From: Rhabdophis nuchalis
Taxonomy: Eukaryota; Chordata; Lepidosauria; Squamata; Natricidae
Reading direction: 5' to 3'
Length of the DNA: 64,000 bases
Assembly (NCBI GenBank): GCA_039707465.1
Contig: CM077645.1
Span: 62,958,850 to 63,022,849 of the forward strand
The notes under the pieces are model-generated. The model was not told where the DNA came from and ran no database searches. It saw nothing but the letters and a program-made list of their open reading frames with translations. A program made the translations under genes and the position numbers. This document shows, in pieces, positions 9,831 to 20,600 of this stretch; position 1 is the stretch's first letter; each line of letters opens with the position of its first letter.

Positions 9831-10206
9831 CATCGACATATTTTGTATGATACAGATTTTCATAATCTATTTTAGCTAAGAGTGATCCATGAGTTTAACA
9901 AAGCATCTTTTTCAGTTGGCCAACTCACTGATTTTCACTAAAGCAGAAAGAGACATTGCAACTCGTATTAATTCTCTGAACTTCTCAGAAGCTTTCATTC
10001 AGTACCCTTAATTATGATACTCTCGTCAAAAAATTGTTCAGTTTAGGTACAGGCTATTTGTAGCTGAGTGGACATTTCCAGAAGGCTGAAATATTTCTAT
10101 ATGACCCCATGCTGTAGTGTTTCTACAGTAACTCACTTATTTCCCAGGCATTTCAATGTCTTCATAAATCTACTGAATGAAATTAATTGTAAATGTACAA
10201 TACCAT

Positions 10207-10655
10207 GATGGTCGCCACGATGTTAAAAAAAATGTGGAGACTCTAGAAAGAGTGCGGAGAAGAGCAACAAAGATGATTAGAGGACCGGAGGCTAAAACAT
10301 ATGAAGAACGGTTGCAGGAACTGGGTATGTCTAGGGGACACATGATAGCAGTGTTCCAATATCTCAGGGGTTGCCACAAAAAAGAGGGAGTCAAACTATT
10401 CTCCAAAGCACCTGAGGGCAGAATAAGAAGCAATGGGTGAAAACTAATCAAGGAGAGAAGCAACTTAGAACTGAGGAGAAATTTCCTGACAGTTAGGACA
10501 ATTAGTCAGTGGAACAGCTTGCCTCCAGAAGTTGTGAATTCCCCAACATTGCAAGTCTTAAAGATGATGTTGGATAGCTATTTGTTTGAAATGATATAGG
10601 GTTTCCTGCCTAGGCAGGAGGTTGGACTAGAAGACCTCCAAGGTCCCTTTCAACT
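10207..10655 (+). pseudogene. CR1/L3-like LINE 3' end
   Basis: The C-terminal RT region is recognisable ('VETLERVRRRATKMIRG', 'KTYEERLQELGMSRGHMIAV', 'YLRGCHKKEGVKLFSKAPEG'), with an early stop at about 10438. Continuing frames give 'WNSLPPEVVNSPTLQVL', then the 3' UTR ending 'ggtccctttcaact'. It gives the uninterrupted arrangement for comparison with the copy split at 3720/5135. It is 5'-truncated and non-functional. Confidence 0.88.
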
Positions 10656-10765
10656 ATGGTATGGTATGGTATGGTATGGTATGGTATGGTGTGGTGTGGT
10701 GTGGTGTGGTGTGGTGTGGTGTGGTGTGGTGTGGTGTGGTGTGGTGTGGTATGGTATGGTATGGT
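10656..10765. repeat. Pentamer microsatellite (ATGGT)7-(GTGGT)12-(ATGGT)3
   Basis: The array begins exactly where the CR1/L3 3' UTR ends and keeps one 5-bp register throughout: 10656-10690 ATGGT, 10691-10750 GTGGT, 10751-10765 ATGGT. The block structure points to expansion of one mutated unit inside the array. Confidence 0.95.
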
Positions 10766-10769
10766 ATTA

Positions 10770-12265
10770 AAACAACAATAGTATGTTCATGCCACCAGTT
10801 TTAACTCTCCCTTGTATATGTATATGAAGCAGAACTGGGGAATCAGTACATATCTTTCTAAAAGGACTAGAAGAAACCATCAAGCTGAAGTTCAGTCTAG
10901 ATGAAACACTAAACAGGATTGGTTTATTTGTCACCGTTGGTGTTGTTTAATATCTTGTGGATAGGCTTACATTTGGGGAATGCCTCCAGATTTAAAGTAA
11001 TCTTTGGAGGGCTATTATCCTAAAATCTAAAATCAACTTTGAAAAATCAGTTCATTATTGAACTAGGAAGTGCAAATATTCAGGAATTTTATTCTCCAAG
11101 ACCTTTCAATAAAATGGAGATTTATATGCTGTGCTGATTATTTTAACCTTCTTTATTGGCGCTTTTCTTTCCTATGTTATTGTTTTATTGTTTATGTTAT
11201 TATTATTTATTCTTGTTCATGTATTTTTTCTATCAATTTATTTCAACTTACTGTCTAACCATTTTAAATGTTACTACAAACCTCTTCAAGACTTTTAATG
11301 GGAAGCAGTTTAAAAATGTTTTAAATAATAACAACCCGATGCACCACAGAAAACTTCATGGTTTTTTCCCCTGGAGCTTAAATTGTAATAAAAACAAAGG
11401 TGTACACTGTTTTTTTCCAAAGTGAATGTCTCACTTTTAAATTGTTCATGACTTGAACGGTATGAATTTTGTCAAGCGGACCACAGAATAAATTTGCACA
11501 GGGTTCAACCCAACAAGAACACATTAAATAGGATTTAGCATTTAAAAAAAACCTTATACTGAATAGGATTTGAAAATTAATGCCTGCATTCTCCCCAGAA
11601 GACTATTCAACTAGAGGCCTTAGGCATTAATTTAGCTGGATGAAGAAGCCATGAGGGCAGCTGTTGGTAGTTAATTTGATTTGTAAACAAACAATAGCTT
11701 CATTTTTTAAAGGCTATTCACCTTTTTCCCATTCCAATGTATCAGAAACCACAAAAGGAAACAATAATTTAAAACGTGAATACACATGTGTGTTTTTCTT
11801 TAAAAGAGATTTCAAATTTAAATAGTTTCTTTTTAATTCCAGCATGGATGGGATAAACATCCCTCAAAACAATTTACAAACTATTAATTTTCTGCTACAA
11901 ATATTAAGAATCCCCGTGGCTGTATCTTGTACTTAACTGATACTATACTTTTGTCTCTCTACATTATTGAAGAAATAAGGATTACAAATCATTCTAATAA
12001 AATTTATATTTGTCAGCATGAATTATGTACCTTCACATGTTTCAGAAAACAATGGCAATATGATGATTAGTCTTGATACATGTTAAAACCTATTAGAAAT
12101 AGGTACATCTTGTCCAAAGAGAGATGCAAACATCACACTAAATACAGTAATTCATTAAAAAGTGGAATAATCATGACCAGTTTCTACTTGCAAAGAAATA
12201 TGATTGAACAATACTGAATTTTCAAGCACATAGACATAATTTGCTAAAATCACAGAATTGACCTT
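10770..12265. other. AT-rich stretch without recognised content
   Basis: Several frames of 60-90 codons occur (for example 11070-11425) but are Phe/Ile/Tyr-rich translations of AT-rich DNA. No repeat boundaries seen. Confidence 0.5.
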
Positions 12266-12270
12266 AGGTC

Positions 12271-12350
12271 AATGATGGTGAACCTTTTGGGCTCAATGGG
12301 TCAACAAATCAGACACAGTAATGACTAGCTTGACTCTGCTGAAGTGTCAC
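12271..12350 (+). mobile_element. Possible fragment of the 'cagtgatggcgaacc' hAT family
   Basis: Only the first part, 'caatgatggtgaacctttt', resembles the termini at 29640 and 48916. No matching right end or duplication was found. Confidence 0.3.
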
Positions 12351-12640
12351 CCTCCACACCCTCACAATAAAAGAGAAACAATTCATAACACTTCAGAGAG
12401 AAAAGATGAGTGGTATGCCCATTTAATAAGTAAACAAACCTATGTAATTGTAAGTATTTTTTTAAATTTGTCTTTATCTCTCAGAAAACAAAGGGAGAAA
12501 GTTGGAGACACCCTTGACTTGGGGTATATAATCATATACTCCTGTTTGTACAACCCAGCAAGGTGTCATTTCAGACGTAATTCATTTTAATGTCTCCATT
12601 GAAGCTTTTCAATGGAAAAACTCTAAAATAGCCTTCTAAA

Positions 12641-12824
12641 GTAGTACTTTTCAGCACTCTGAATAGTTTACAAATGTCAGCCTATTGCCCCCAACAATCT
12701 GGATCCTCATTTTACCAACCTCAGTAGGATGAAAGATTGAATCAACCGTGAGACTTTCAGGATCAAACTCCTGGCAGTGGGCAGAATTAGCCTGCAATAC
12801 TGCATTCTAACCACCACAGCTCCA
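12641..12824 (-). mobile_element. tRNA-derived SINE, aged copy
   Basis: Read on the minus strand it has a tRNA-like head ('ggtggttagaatgcagtattgc', B-box-like 'ggagtttgatcctg') and a tail 'ttgttgggggcaataggctg...'. The same family, also minus, lies at 55758-55970. The 3' part resembles a CR1/L2-type tail, implying mobilisation by such a LINE (inference). Confidence 0.65.
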
Positions 12825-12829
12825 AAATA

Positions 12830-13735
12830 GACCAATTATTAAACAGGTTGCTATGTCAAAGAAATTGTTTCTTAGTTTGTTGTTTAATTCTAAATGTGCC
12901 AGGGGCTCAAATGTTAAAGGAGATTTGAGATGAAAGTAGAAAATAAAAGGAAATAAAATATAAGGGAAGCTGTTTGCAGTTAGGCCATTTTTGAAAGAAG
13001 TGTGATATAAAGATCTTCAAAACATCTTTCATATGTTATTAAGATATACTTCCTCATCTTGCTGTATATATTCTGACCTGCCACTCAAAAAAGTCCTAAA
13101 AAATAATCATCAACTTTAACTGAATTTGTTGCACGCCTTGTGTGGCCATCCTCACCTTAAAATGTGCAGGGTTTTTTAATTAAGTAAATTATGTTTGTAA
13201 TACAAAAATATTTTCATTTTAAACATTAAAATCAACTATTAAATTTTAATTACATATTTTATTTAATGTGGTTTTGAAGGCAGTTCTGAACTTAATACAA
13301 ATTTTACACTTAAATCGAAAATAACACTGTTCCACAAACTGACTGAAGGTTCCTTTCAATGTTAAAAAATACAGAAGAAAGAAATACTTAGTTTATGATA
13401 ACAATATAAATAGCAGTCATTTACAGCTGCATTATATGCTTTTCTATGCCTTGGTTCCTGGTGGGAAAAAAGGCTTTCATGGCATCTTGAGATATCATCT
13501 TATGGCTCAGCAAGATATCTCATGAACCCCACATGGATGACTTTACTTCTCTTTTAAGTCTTTCAACTAACTCAGCTCTGCGATGTATTCAGTTCTGAAA
13601 TTATGAATATTTATAAGCTATTCAATCTTTCCACGTGGTCATTAATGCTCCGTCTCATAGAGAAATATTATTTTGCTCAGTAATTACCAGACCATGTTTC
13701 TAGCAGGTGGGAATATATGAACCGGTTAAAACTGA
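12830..13735. other. AT-rich stretch without recognised content
   Basis: No element termini, RNA gene or credible frame seen. Confidence 0.5.
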
Positions 13736-13739
13736 TCCT

Positions 13740-13925
13740 GACATGATGCGTTTTTACTCCCCTTTACTCTGCATCAATGAGACCAAATCTGGAATACAGG
13801 GCACAATTCTAGTTACCTATTTCCAGAAATTAAAACAGACTCGGAGCAGGGAAACAAAGGTGAAAGAAGGGTTTGAGAATGTTGCCTAGGATGAGAAGCA
13901 GAAGGAACTTGTGAACAGGACAAAT
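13740..13925 (+). pseudogene. Old CR1-like LINE fragment
   Basis: The order 'ctttactctgcatcaatgag', 'tctggaatacagggcaca', 'gttgcctaggatgagaag...gaacttgtg' follows the C-terminal RT region of CR1 elements (a PLYSAL/HLEYCVQFW-like stretch followed by ERVQRR) in strongly diverged form. Stops and frame changes are present. It appears older than the copies at 3183 and 10207. Confidence 0.4.
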
Positions 13926-14232
13926 GACTGATACAATGTGTTTGGGTACACAAAATTGTTGCTGTATGCAGAAGGACTGTAGAACTATTTCCCATTGGGA
14001 AATAGGTTCAGAAATAATGGATACAAGTTGCCAGATTTATCTAAAATATAAGGAAAAAATGTCCTGTGCTAAGATCTATAGAACCATGGAACAATTGGCA
14101 CTTTCTGTCTAGGAGAGTAGGGGATTCTCCATTCTTGGAGCCCCTCCCCTCTCTCTTTTATAAGGAGTCTCGATAGTCACTTTCATGGATCACTTAAATA
14201 GCTTTCCCGTGCATTGCGAGTATTAGACTAGG

Positions 14233-14335
14233 TCAGTGACGGCGAGCCTATGGTACACATGCCCGAAGTGGCACGCAGAGCCATGTTGACTGGCACATGC
14301 GGCATCACCTGTTCCTCTTCCGGGTTTCTGCCACT
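14233..14335 (+). mobile_element. Left-end fragment of a 'cagtgatggcgaacc' hAT element
   Basis: 'cagtgacggcgagcctatgg' followed by 'gtggcacgcagagccatg' matches the left half of the element at 43299-44059. It is cut off by the SINE that begins near 14336, and no right end is seen beyond it. Confidence 0.6.
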
Positions 14336-14660
14336 GGCAGGGTCAGTGGCTAAGATGCTACGCTTGTCAATTAGAAAGATTGGCAGTTCTGCGGTTCAAA
14401 TCCCGAGTAGCTCACAACGGAGTGAGCTTCCATTATTTGTCCCAGTTTCTGCCAATCTGGCAGTTTGAAAGCATGCAAAAATGTAAGTAGGAACAGCGTT
14501 CTGTGAACATCTGGCATTTAGTCATGCCGGCCACATGACCACGGAGATATCTTCGGACAGCGGTGGCTCTTTGGCTTTGAAACAGAGATGAGCACTGCCC
14601 CCTAGAGTTGGGAACGACTAGCACTTATGTGCGAGGGGAACCTCTGCCTTTACCTTTTTA
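14336..14660 (+). mobile_element. tRNA-derived SINE, near full length
   Basis: The A-box-like 'gtggctaagatgc' (about 14348) and the B-box 'ggttcaaatcc' (about 14392) mark the tRNA-related head, which is a pol III promoter in such elements. The body includes 'catgccggccacatgaccacgg' in continuous form and ends 'gggaacgactagcac...gaggggaacctctgcctttacc' with a short (CTTTAC)-type tail. A second copy lies in reverse at 53414-53755. The family is typical of squamates; I do not assign a formal name. Confidence 0.8.
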
Positions 14661-14989
14661 TCTTGCCTTGGAACTTTTATTCAACTTTTATTTATGTGAG
14701 CAGCCTGTTCCCACTAGTCCAATTAAAATGATTCTCCCTTCTTTGCAATTGATTAAACAACCACTGATAATTAATTCAACCCCTTTAAATTCTTCAGCAT
14801 ATAAACCCATTTCAGCATAATGTACAAAACAAAGATATTATGATTCGACACAACACACTGGAGTTGCCCATTCTTCTGAAACTTTTAAATCTTTTAAAGT
14901 CAGCCAAGAACTTTACTGACTGAAGATGCTGGTATGAAATGAAGGTGTAGAAAACTTAGGTAGATAGCTACATTTAATAGATGAAACAC

Positions 14990-15460
14990 AGTGAACAGGT
15001 GCAAGTTATACATAAATGATATAAAATTAGAACAAGTTGATGAATTTGTTTACCTTGGAAGATTTTAAATCAGGGAAAAGGAAATGTATTTCAGGGAATA
15101 TTTCTTGGAAGAAATGAAAATAGCTATATATAAAGCTACATATATCTTTTCACCTGCTTTCTTATTTTGTATGATAGCAAGACAATGTCAGGAAAAAATA
15201 TAAATGTAAGTTGAACGCAGTGGAAGAAATAAGAGTCAAAAATTAATGCAATGAATAAGTTAGCGAAAATACAAAAAAGTGCGTTGAGGTGTTTTTGGGG
15301 TATAGAAGGAATGACACTCAAATTGCAAAATAAATATATGAAAGAAAGGTAAAACCAGCTGAGGAGAAGACCCGAGAGAACTGTGTCTAGGTAGAGTTGA
15401 TGAGATCAGCAATAAGAGTACTGGAAAGACAGAATATAAATAATGTATGTTATGATTGAA
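14990..15460 (+). pseudogene. Degenerate LINE RT C-terminal region (RTE-like or related)
   Basis: One frame gives 'IKLEQVDEFVYLGR' at about 15020-15062, a motif common in the thumb region of vertebrate endonuclease/RT elements. Further on, 'LAKIQKSALRCFWGIEGM' (about 15259-15312) and 'RRPRENCV' fit the same C-terminal order. Many stops and shifts; clade uncertain. Confidence 0.35.
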
Positions 15461-15601
15461 ACAAGGATATTCGCATTGCTAAAACACACAGGGAAGTGTA
15501 ACGCATTGAGTTGATATAAACTATATTCAGTCTTTCTTTTCATTCTCTTATTACCAAACATTCTTCCTTTACTTACTAGTTATTTCTTTTTCTGTTGCAT
15601 T

Positions 15602-15644
15602 GTCACTACACTGCCTCCTTTTCAAAAGGAGACAGTGTAATGAC
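15602..15644. repeat. Short hairpin, 21-bp arms with 1-nt loop
   Basis: Arms 15602-15622 and 15624-15644 pair at 19 of 21 positions. No element termini or duplication identified. Confidence 0.7.
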
Positions 15645-15852
15645 TATGTATAGTATAATTATTTTTCCAAGTTACTAGCTGTCATTTTTGGGGGGGTCAG
15701 AAATGCATTCATTCACCCTTTCATTCCCCGTTTAAGGCTATTTTTCCACATTATGCTACCTTGAACTTTCCTGTTCATTTTCAATGCTCACTTCAGTTTG
15801 TTGAAGAATAACCCCAGTGACTGAGTGGCAAGCACACTCTATTATACACGTA

Positions 15853-15879
15853 CACACACACACACACACACACACTTTG
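15853..15879. repeat. (CA)n microsatellite
   Basis: About 13 CA units. The surrounding 15645-17053 shows no recognisable gene or element. Confidence 0.9.
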
Positions 15880-17061
15880 TGTGCACACATACAACACACA
15901 GAGATAGTTATCATTTTACATTTTTTTTTTATCCTTTAATGGACATTCCTGTGAAATGTCAAAAAGACCTTTAGTTTCTGATTCCTGCTGACTGTAACAT
16001 ATTGGTGGTGGCAGGGATGAAGAATAAAATAATAACATTATTAAATCAGATGGTCCTGCTCATTAGGGCTGCAAGAAGGTAGAGCACAGGGCCGGTGGAA
16101 CCAAAATAGAGAAATTGTCCAGAAAGGTAGCATAGCAGCCTTCCAAGCCAAATCACCTCAGTTCATACCATTTTTTTTTCTTAAACCAATTGCATCTGGC
16201 GATTCTATATCTGCAGATAAATAACAAATGCAGTTTCAGTTGTTCTATTTTGTAGTGCGACAATGTTCACCAAATAACTCTTACCAGAAAAGGTAACTGA
16301 AAAATGGTGGACTGCATATATTATATTCAGTTTTATAATTTAAGAAAGGGAATCATTATGAATTGATGTAGCCACACAACAGTTAAATCACAACCTTGAG
16401 TATCCAAGGTGCATATTATTAGTTACATGTTATAAGAATGTGCTTCTTAATCTACTCTGCCAGCCCAATTCCATAAATTGATTTTTGAAATATGAGGAGG
16501 AGAATGTGAAAAGCAAGCTTTTAGGCTGATGGGTACCAAAATAAAGTCAGTGAAGTTAATTGATGAAATAAGAGCACAGGAATGAAAAACAGCAGGCCAC
16601 AGTGAAAGACAAGAGGGAGGCAATTTAACCATTAACCAATTTCATGCATCACTCATATTATTTCAAATGTTTGTACTGATCAAATGGGTTGCAATTGATA
16701 CCATAATGTTTGAATAAATGTGATAATGAATGGCCCACTGTTCAGTATGTAAATGTCTGCTGAATTGAAATCCAGGTCCTCAACCTACCATATCTAATTT
16801 CAAAAATGAAGAAGTGTGGATGCCAAAAATAATTTATCTATCCATGGTCCGAAATCTATCATTTCTGACCATGGATGCACAATCATATTAATGTCAACTG
16901 CAGCAGTTCTCAATGGCAAAACAGCAACATTCTGGCTTTGTTTTACATTCTTCTTCTTCTACAGTTTCCAGGACGTGAGCTAGGGAAATACACATGTTGA
17001 TAGATTATAGATCAAAACTAGCCTAGATAGTAAGATCACTTAAATTATTTATGATTTAGAT

Positions 17062-17196
17062 CAGGGGTCTCCAACCTTTGCAACTTTAAGTCTGAAGGAC
17101 TTCAGCTCCCAGACTTCTCCAGCCAGCTTTGCTGGCTGGAGATGTCTGGGAGCTGAAGTCCTTCAGACTTAAAGTTGCAAAGGTTGGAGACCCCTG
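17062..17196. mobile_element. Foldback hAT MITE, 66-bp inverted arms
   Basis: The 135-bp element is almost entirely palindromic: arms 17062-17127 and 17131-17196 with one mismatch and a 3-nt loop. The ends are 'caggggtctccaaccttt' and its complement. Perfect ATTTAGAT duplications flank it (17054-17061 and 17197-17204). If transcribed, the RNA would form a long stable hairpin. Confidence 0.93.
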
Positions 17197-17204
17197 ATTT
17201 AGAT

Positions 17205-18255
17205 GACAAGCGTATTGCTTTCTATGGCAGAATGCACATGTGCAGAAAGGAGCCAACTTCACATTTTGCCACATATATCCTACTCATATACAAGCTTAAG
17301 AAAAAAACCCACACACAAACGTTTTCTTACCTGGCTTATATAGCAACCTAAGTTTATATCACAAGCTTTAAGTAACTTCTAAAATCATCAACAACAATAA
17401 TGATGATTCATATTTATTCCAGATATGCAGGAGGATAGGGGAAGAGTTGGGCTCTTTTCCCTTTGTGAAGTAGTAGAAAATATATTGCTTCAGAGTTATG
17501 TTGACATAAACAAAAAAAGTGTAAAATGATTGTATCTTCATTATAAAATGTAGAATGTATTTTCTATATATTAACATTGTTGATTTTGTTTAACATTTGT
17601 CCTATAGACCTTATGCTATCTTCAGCTTATCTTCTGCTTCATTAAACACTATATATATATATATCACCTTTTAACTAGTTATCCTTCGGCACTGAGGATA
17701 AGGTGAACATATTGCCCCTTTCTCATCTTTTATCCTTAAAATACAAACAGAAACATAGAACACTCATGGCAGAAAAGGGCCCTCTGGTCCAGCAAATCTG
17801 CCCTTTCAGTATTTTGTTAAAGTTTTTTTTCTTTTTAATTTATTTATTTTATTACTTTTTAATTATTATTATTTTTATTTATTGTATTTATTTTTCATTT
17901 TTGACAAGATGATTAACATGTGTTTATCCCAAATAAGTTTAAACCCAGTTACTGATGATTGGCCTACTACCTTTGCTGGATGTTGATTCTAAGCATCCAC
18001 TATTCTCTCTGCCCACACTTTCAAACATTACTTTTGAATTTTTCTCCTGTCACTTTGATGTTATTCCTCTGTGTTCTTGTTTTTTGTTTAATACTGAAAA
18101 TACTGTTTGTTTGCTCTGTCTGCTATTTTTCAGCAATAATTGAGTTAACCAAGTATCCAAGAAATATGCTCCTTTCTATTTTCAAAATTTCCCGATGGAA
18201 ATGACACTGTGACAATCTTTGTCTCCAGTAATAAATCTGGGAATTATTTGCATTT
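17205..18255. other. AT-rich stretch with a short (TA)n run
   Basis: A (TA) run occurs at about 17651-17664. No credible gene; the overlapping 60-80 codon frames at 17703-18204 are AT-driven. Confidence 0.5.
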
Positions 18256-18263
18256 ATCATAGC

Positions 18264-18524
18264 CAGGGGTGGGTTCTGGCAGGCACTATTGCCGGTTTGT
18301 TCATGGGTATGCTACATGTGTGCACTGCACACGTGTGTGATGCGCACGCATGCACAGCGCAATGCAATAAAAATTGTTCTGTGCATGCATGCGCAGAAGC
18401 AAAAAACAGGAAAAATGGTTCAAGGGCATGGCAGGCCTGGGTTAGTCCCAGTTCCAGCGACCCAGGCTGCCAAACCACTATTGGTTCTGCTGAACTAGTC
18501 TGAACCAGCAGGAACTCACCACTG
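18264..18524. mobile_element. hAT element, TIR 'caggggtgggttctggc'
   Basis: The termini 'caggggtgggttctgg' and 'caggaactcaccactg' are inverted repeats. The flanks ATCATAGC (18256-18263) and ATCAAAGC (18525-18532) match at 7 of 8. The interior shares a 'gttctgtgcatgcatgcgcag' block with 2172-2412. Non-coding. Confidence 0.85.
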
Positions 18525-18532
18525 ATCAAAGC

Positions 18533-19365
18533 CCTATTCACATTCAAGGATTTGAAAGTAGAAACTGAACTATTATTAATTATTGCTTTTTTCCAATTAA
18601 TAAGTACCTTTCTTTATTCTCGGCTTACAGCCTAAAGTATAGTAAAATAATTTTAAGCAATTGAAAACAGATGAAAGCGACTAAAATTACTAGCACAACT
18701 CCGAGGGCTTGACTAGAAAATAAGTTTCATTCCTTTTTTGAAAGCAGAAAGAATTGTGGAGTGCTTTTCAAAGCATGCGAGAGAAACAGGGGAAGGCCGT
18801 CTTCCTTACGGTCAGTAACAAGGACTCCAAAGAGAAGTCAATGGCTTGTCCTGCCAATCTTAAAAGACCTGCAAGGGGGTTCATGCTAGGGCCATGCAAA
18901 CCTCTTAAAAGAAATAGCTCCTAATGTACCTTAGCCTTCTTTCCAAAAGCCACAATATCCTTGGCAAGCTAATTCAAGTAGTTTATTCTTAACTATTTCT
19001 TCTTGCATGTCCATGCGCAGCCACTTTGTTCTGCTTTATGATTTAAGTGTGATCTAAGACTGAAGATGTGTGCAGACAGCCTGGAAAAGCTTCTGAAGTG
19101 GTTTTGCTGGAGCTGTCACATTTTGCAGAAGATGTCTCTGAATGCTTTGCTTTGTGCAGCTCTAGTTAGACAATCCCCTAGGTAGTCGTGCAACAAACAG
19201 TTTAGTTCTAGGCTACTGGAAGGTTCACTACCGTTTCCAATGATTTTGTGAGTTAAAGCAGAGAAGACAAAATTTCTTAACTTTCTTAACCAATTTGTTC
19301 AGAATGAAAAGCTACCACTCTGCCCTCAAACTAATTGAATTCCTTTCTCCCTGCCATGTACGCGG
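18533..19365. other. Stretch without recognised content
   Basis: No element boundaries or coding frame seen. Confidence 0.5.
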
Positions 19366-19442
19366 AGAGGGAGGGGGAGGAGGGAGAGAGAAGGGGGGAC
19401 AGAGGTGGGAGAGAGGGAGGGACAGAGGGGAGGGGGGAGGAG

Positions 19443-19520
<78 letters not shown>

Positions 19521-19530
19521 GTGAGTGAGT
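19366..19530. repeat. Long purine tract (GGGA/GGGGA)n then (GA)n
   Basis: About 165 bases with almost no pyrimidine on the + strand. The first half is G-rich with several GGGG/GGGGGG runs. The second half is (GA)n, ending in (GTGA). The Glu/Arg and Ser/Leu frames across it are artefacts. Confidence 0.93.
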
Positions 19531-19897
19531 TTTAGAGGACAAAGAATTTCTTCATGATTTTCCACTGTCTCCAAAAGAACGTTTGTTCCTATTTTATGAA
19601 TTTACACCATATTTGATTGTGTACAAACTTCTTCTCATTCACTGTAACAAATCCAAACAATATCCTCACAAATATATAAATAAGATCGATATTTTAATGA
19701 TATTATTTCTAACTGGCATAATGGTGCTTATTAGGGTCCCCTCCCTTCCCCCTCGCTTTTCAATCTCATCTCCTTCTGAAAGATTCTATTTCTCAAAGTT
19801 TTGGACCTTTTCTAAAACTCAATGCATAGCTATTACCAAAGTTATATATGGTATTTATAGATATCTATAGATAAATATTTAGAATATCCTTGTAGAG

Positions 19898-20092
19898 CAA
19901 TGGTTCTCAACCTGTGGGTCGGGACCCCTTTGGGGATCGAACAACCCTTTCACAGGGATCGCCTAAGACCATCCGAAAGCACATATTTTCAATGGTCTTA
20001 GGAACCAAGACACCAATTTTACGGTTGGGGGTTACCACATCAGGAGGAACTGTATTAAAGGGTCGTGGCATGGGGAAAGTTGAGAACCCCTG
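19898..20092 (-). mobile_element. SPIN-like hAT element, non-autonomous
   Basis: Termini 'caatggttctcaacctgtgg' and 'agttgagaacccctg', with internal 'gggacccctttgggg', 'cctaagacca' and 'gtattaaagggtcg', correspond to the SPIN (Space Invader) hAT family as I remember it. The family is known for horizontal transfer among tetrapods. The flanks TTGTAGAG (19890-19897) and TCGTAGAG (20093-20100) match at 7 of 8. The 195-bp copy lacks the transposase and most of the interior. Confidence 0.8.
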
Positions 20093-20100
20093 TCGTAGAG

Positions 20101-20530
20101 CCATGTACCAGTCAAACTCAACTAAGGCAACCAGACCAATTCTTCATTTATAATCCAAATACTAGTAAGTCACCAACAAGTTTAAATAAACAATTAAATT
20201 AAACAAAATTTAATTCAGCAACCCTACAGTTCTTCGAGAGAACAGCACATTTTATCTTCTTCCAACAAGAACCCTAAACTCAATTCAACCTTTATGGTCC
20301 ATGCACAACACATGTACAATGAGGTTGGTTGAGCCTTGTTGGGTTTTTTTGGCTGCAACTCCCCAATATAAATACATATCAATAACTCACAGCACAAGAA
20401 AGTAAATCCCTAACCCAATAAATCATACTAACAACACAGAATCCTCTATACATATATGTGTGTAACATTACATTATAGTATATTGCACCAATATGAACAT
20501 GTTCCGCTGGCCCTGCAAGTCTATCATACT
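20101..20530. other. Stretch without recognised content
   Basis: AT-rich; contains 'aggttggttgagccttgttgg' but no element limits could be set. Confidence 0.5.
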
Positions 20531-20531
20531 A

Positions 20532-20600
20532 CATGAGGATGAGGATGAGGATGAGGATGATGAGGATGAGGATGAGGATGACGACGACGACAATAATAAT
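20532..20600. repeat. (GATGAG)n / (GACGAC)n array at a LINE tail
   Basis: Hexamer-type GAGGAT units pass into GAC and then AAT triplets that join the 3' tail of the minus-strand LINE ('aataataatctttattgtcattg' on +). It is the expanded tail of that element. Confidence 0.9.

Noticed and set aside
19295..19574. Four overlapping 61-82 codon frames on both strands
   Set aside because: They are translations of the GA/GGGA tract (Glu-Arg or Ser-Leu repeats), not proteins.
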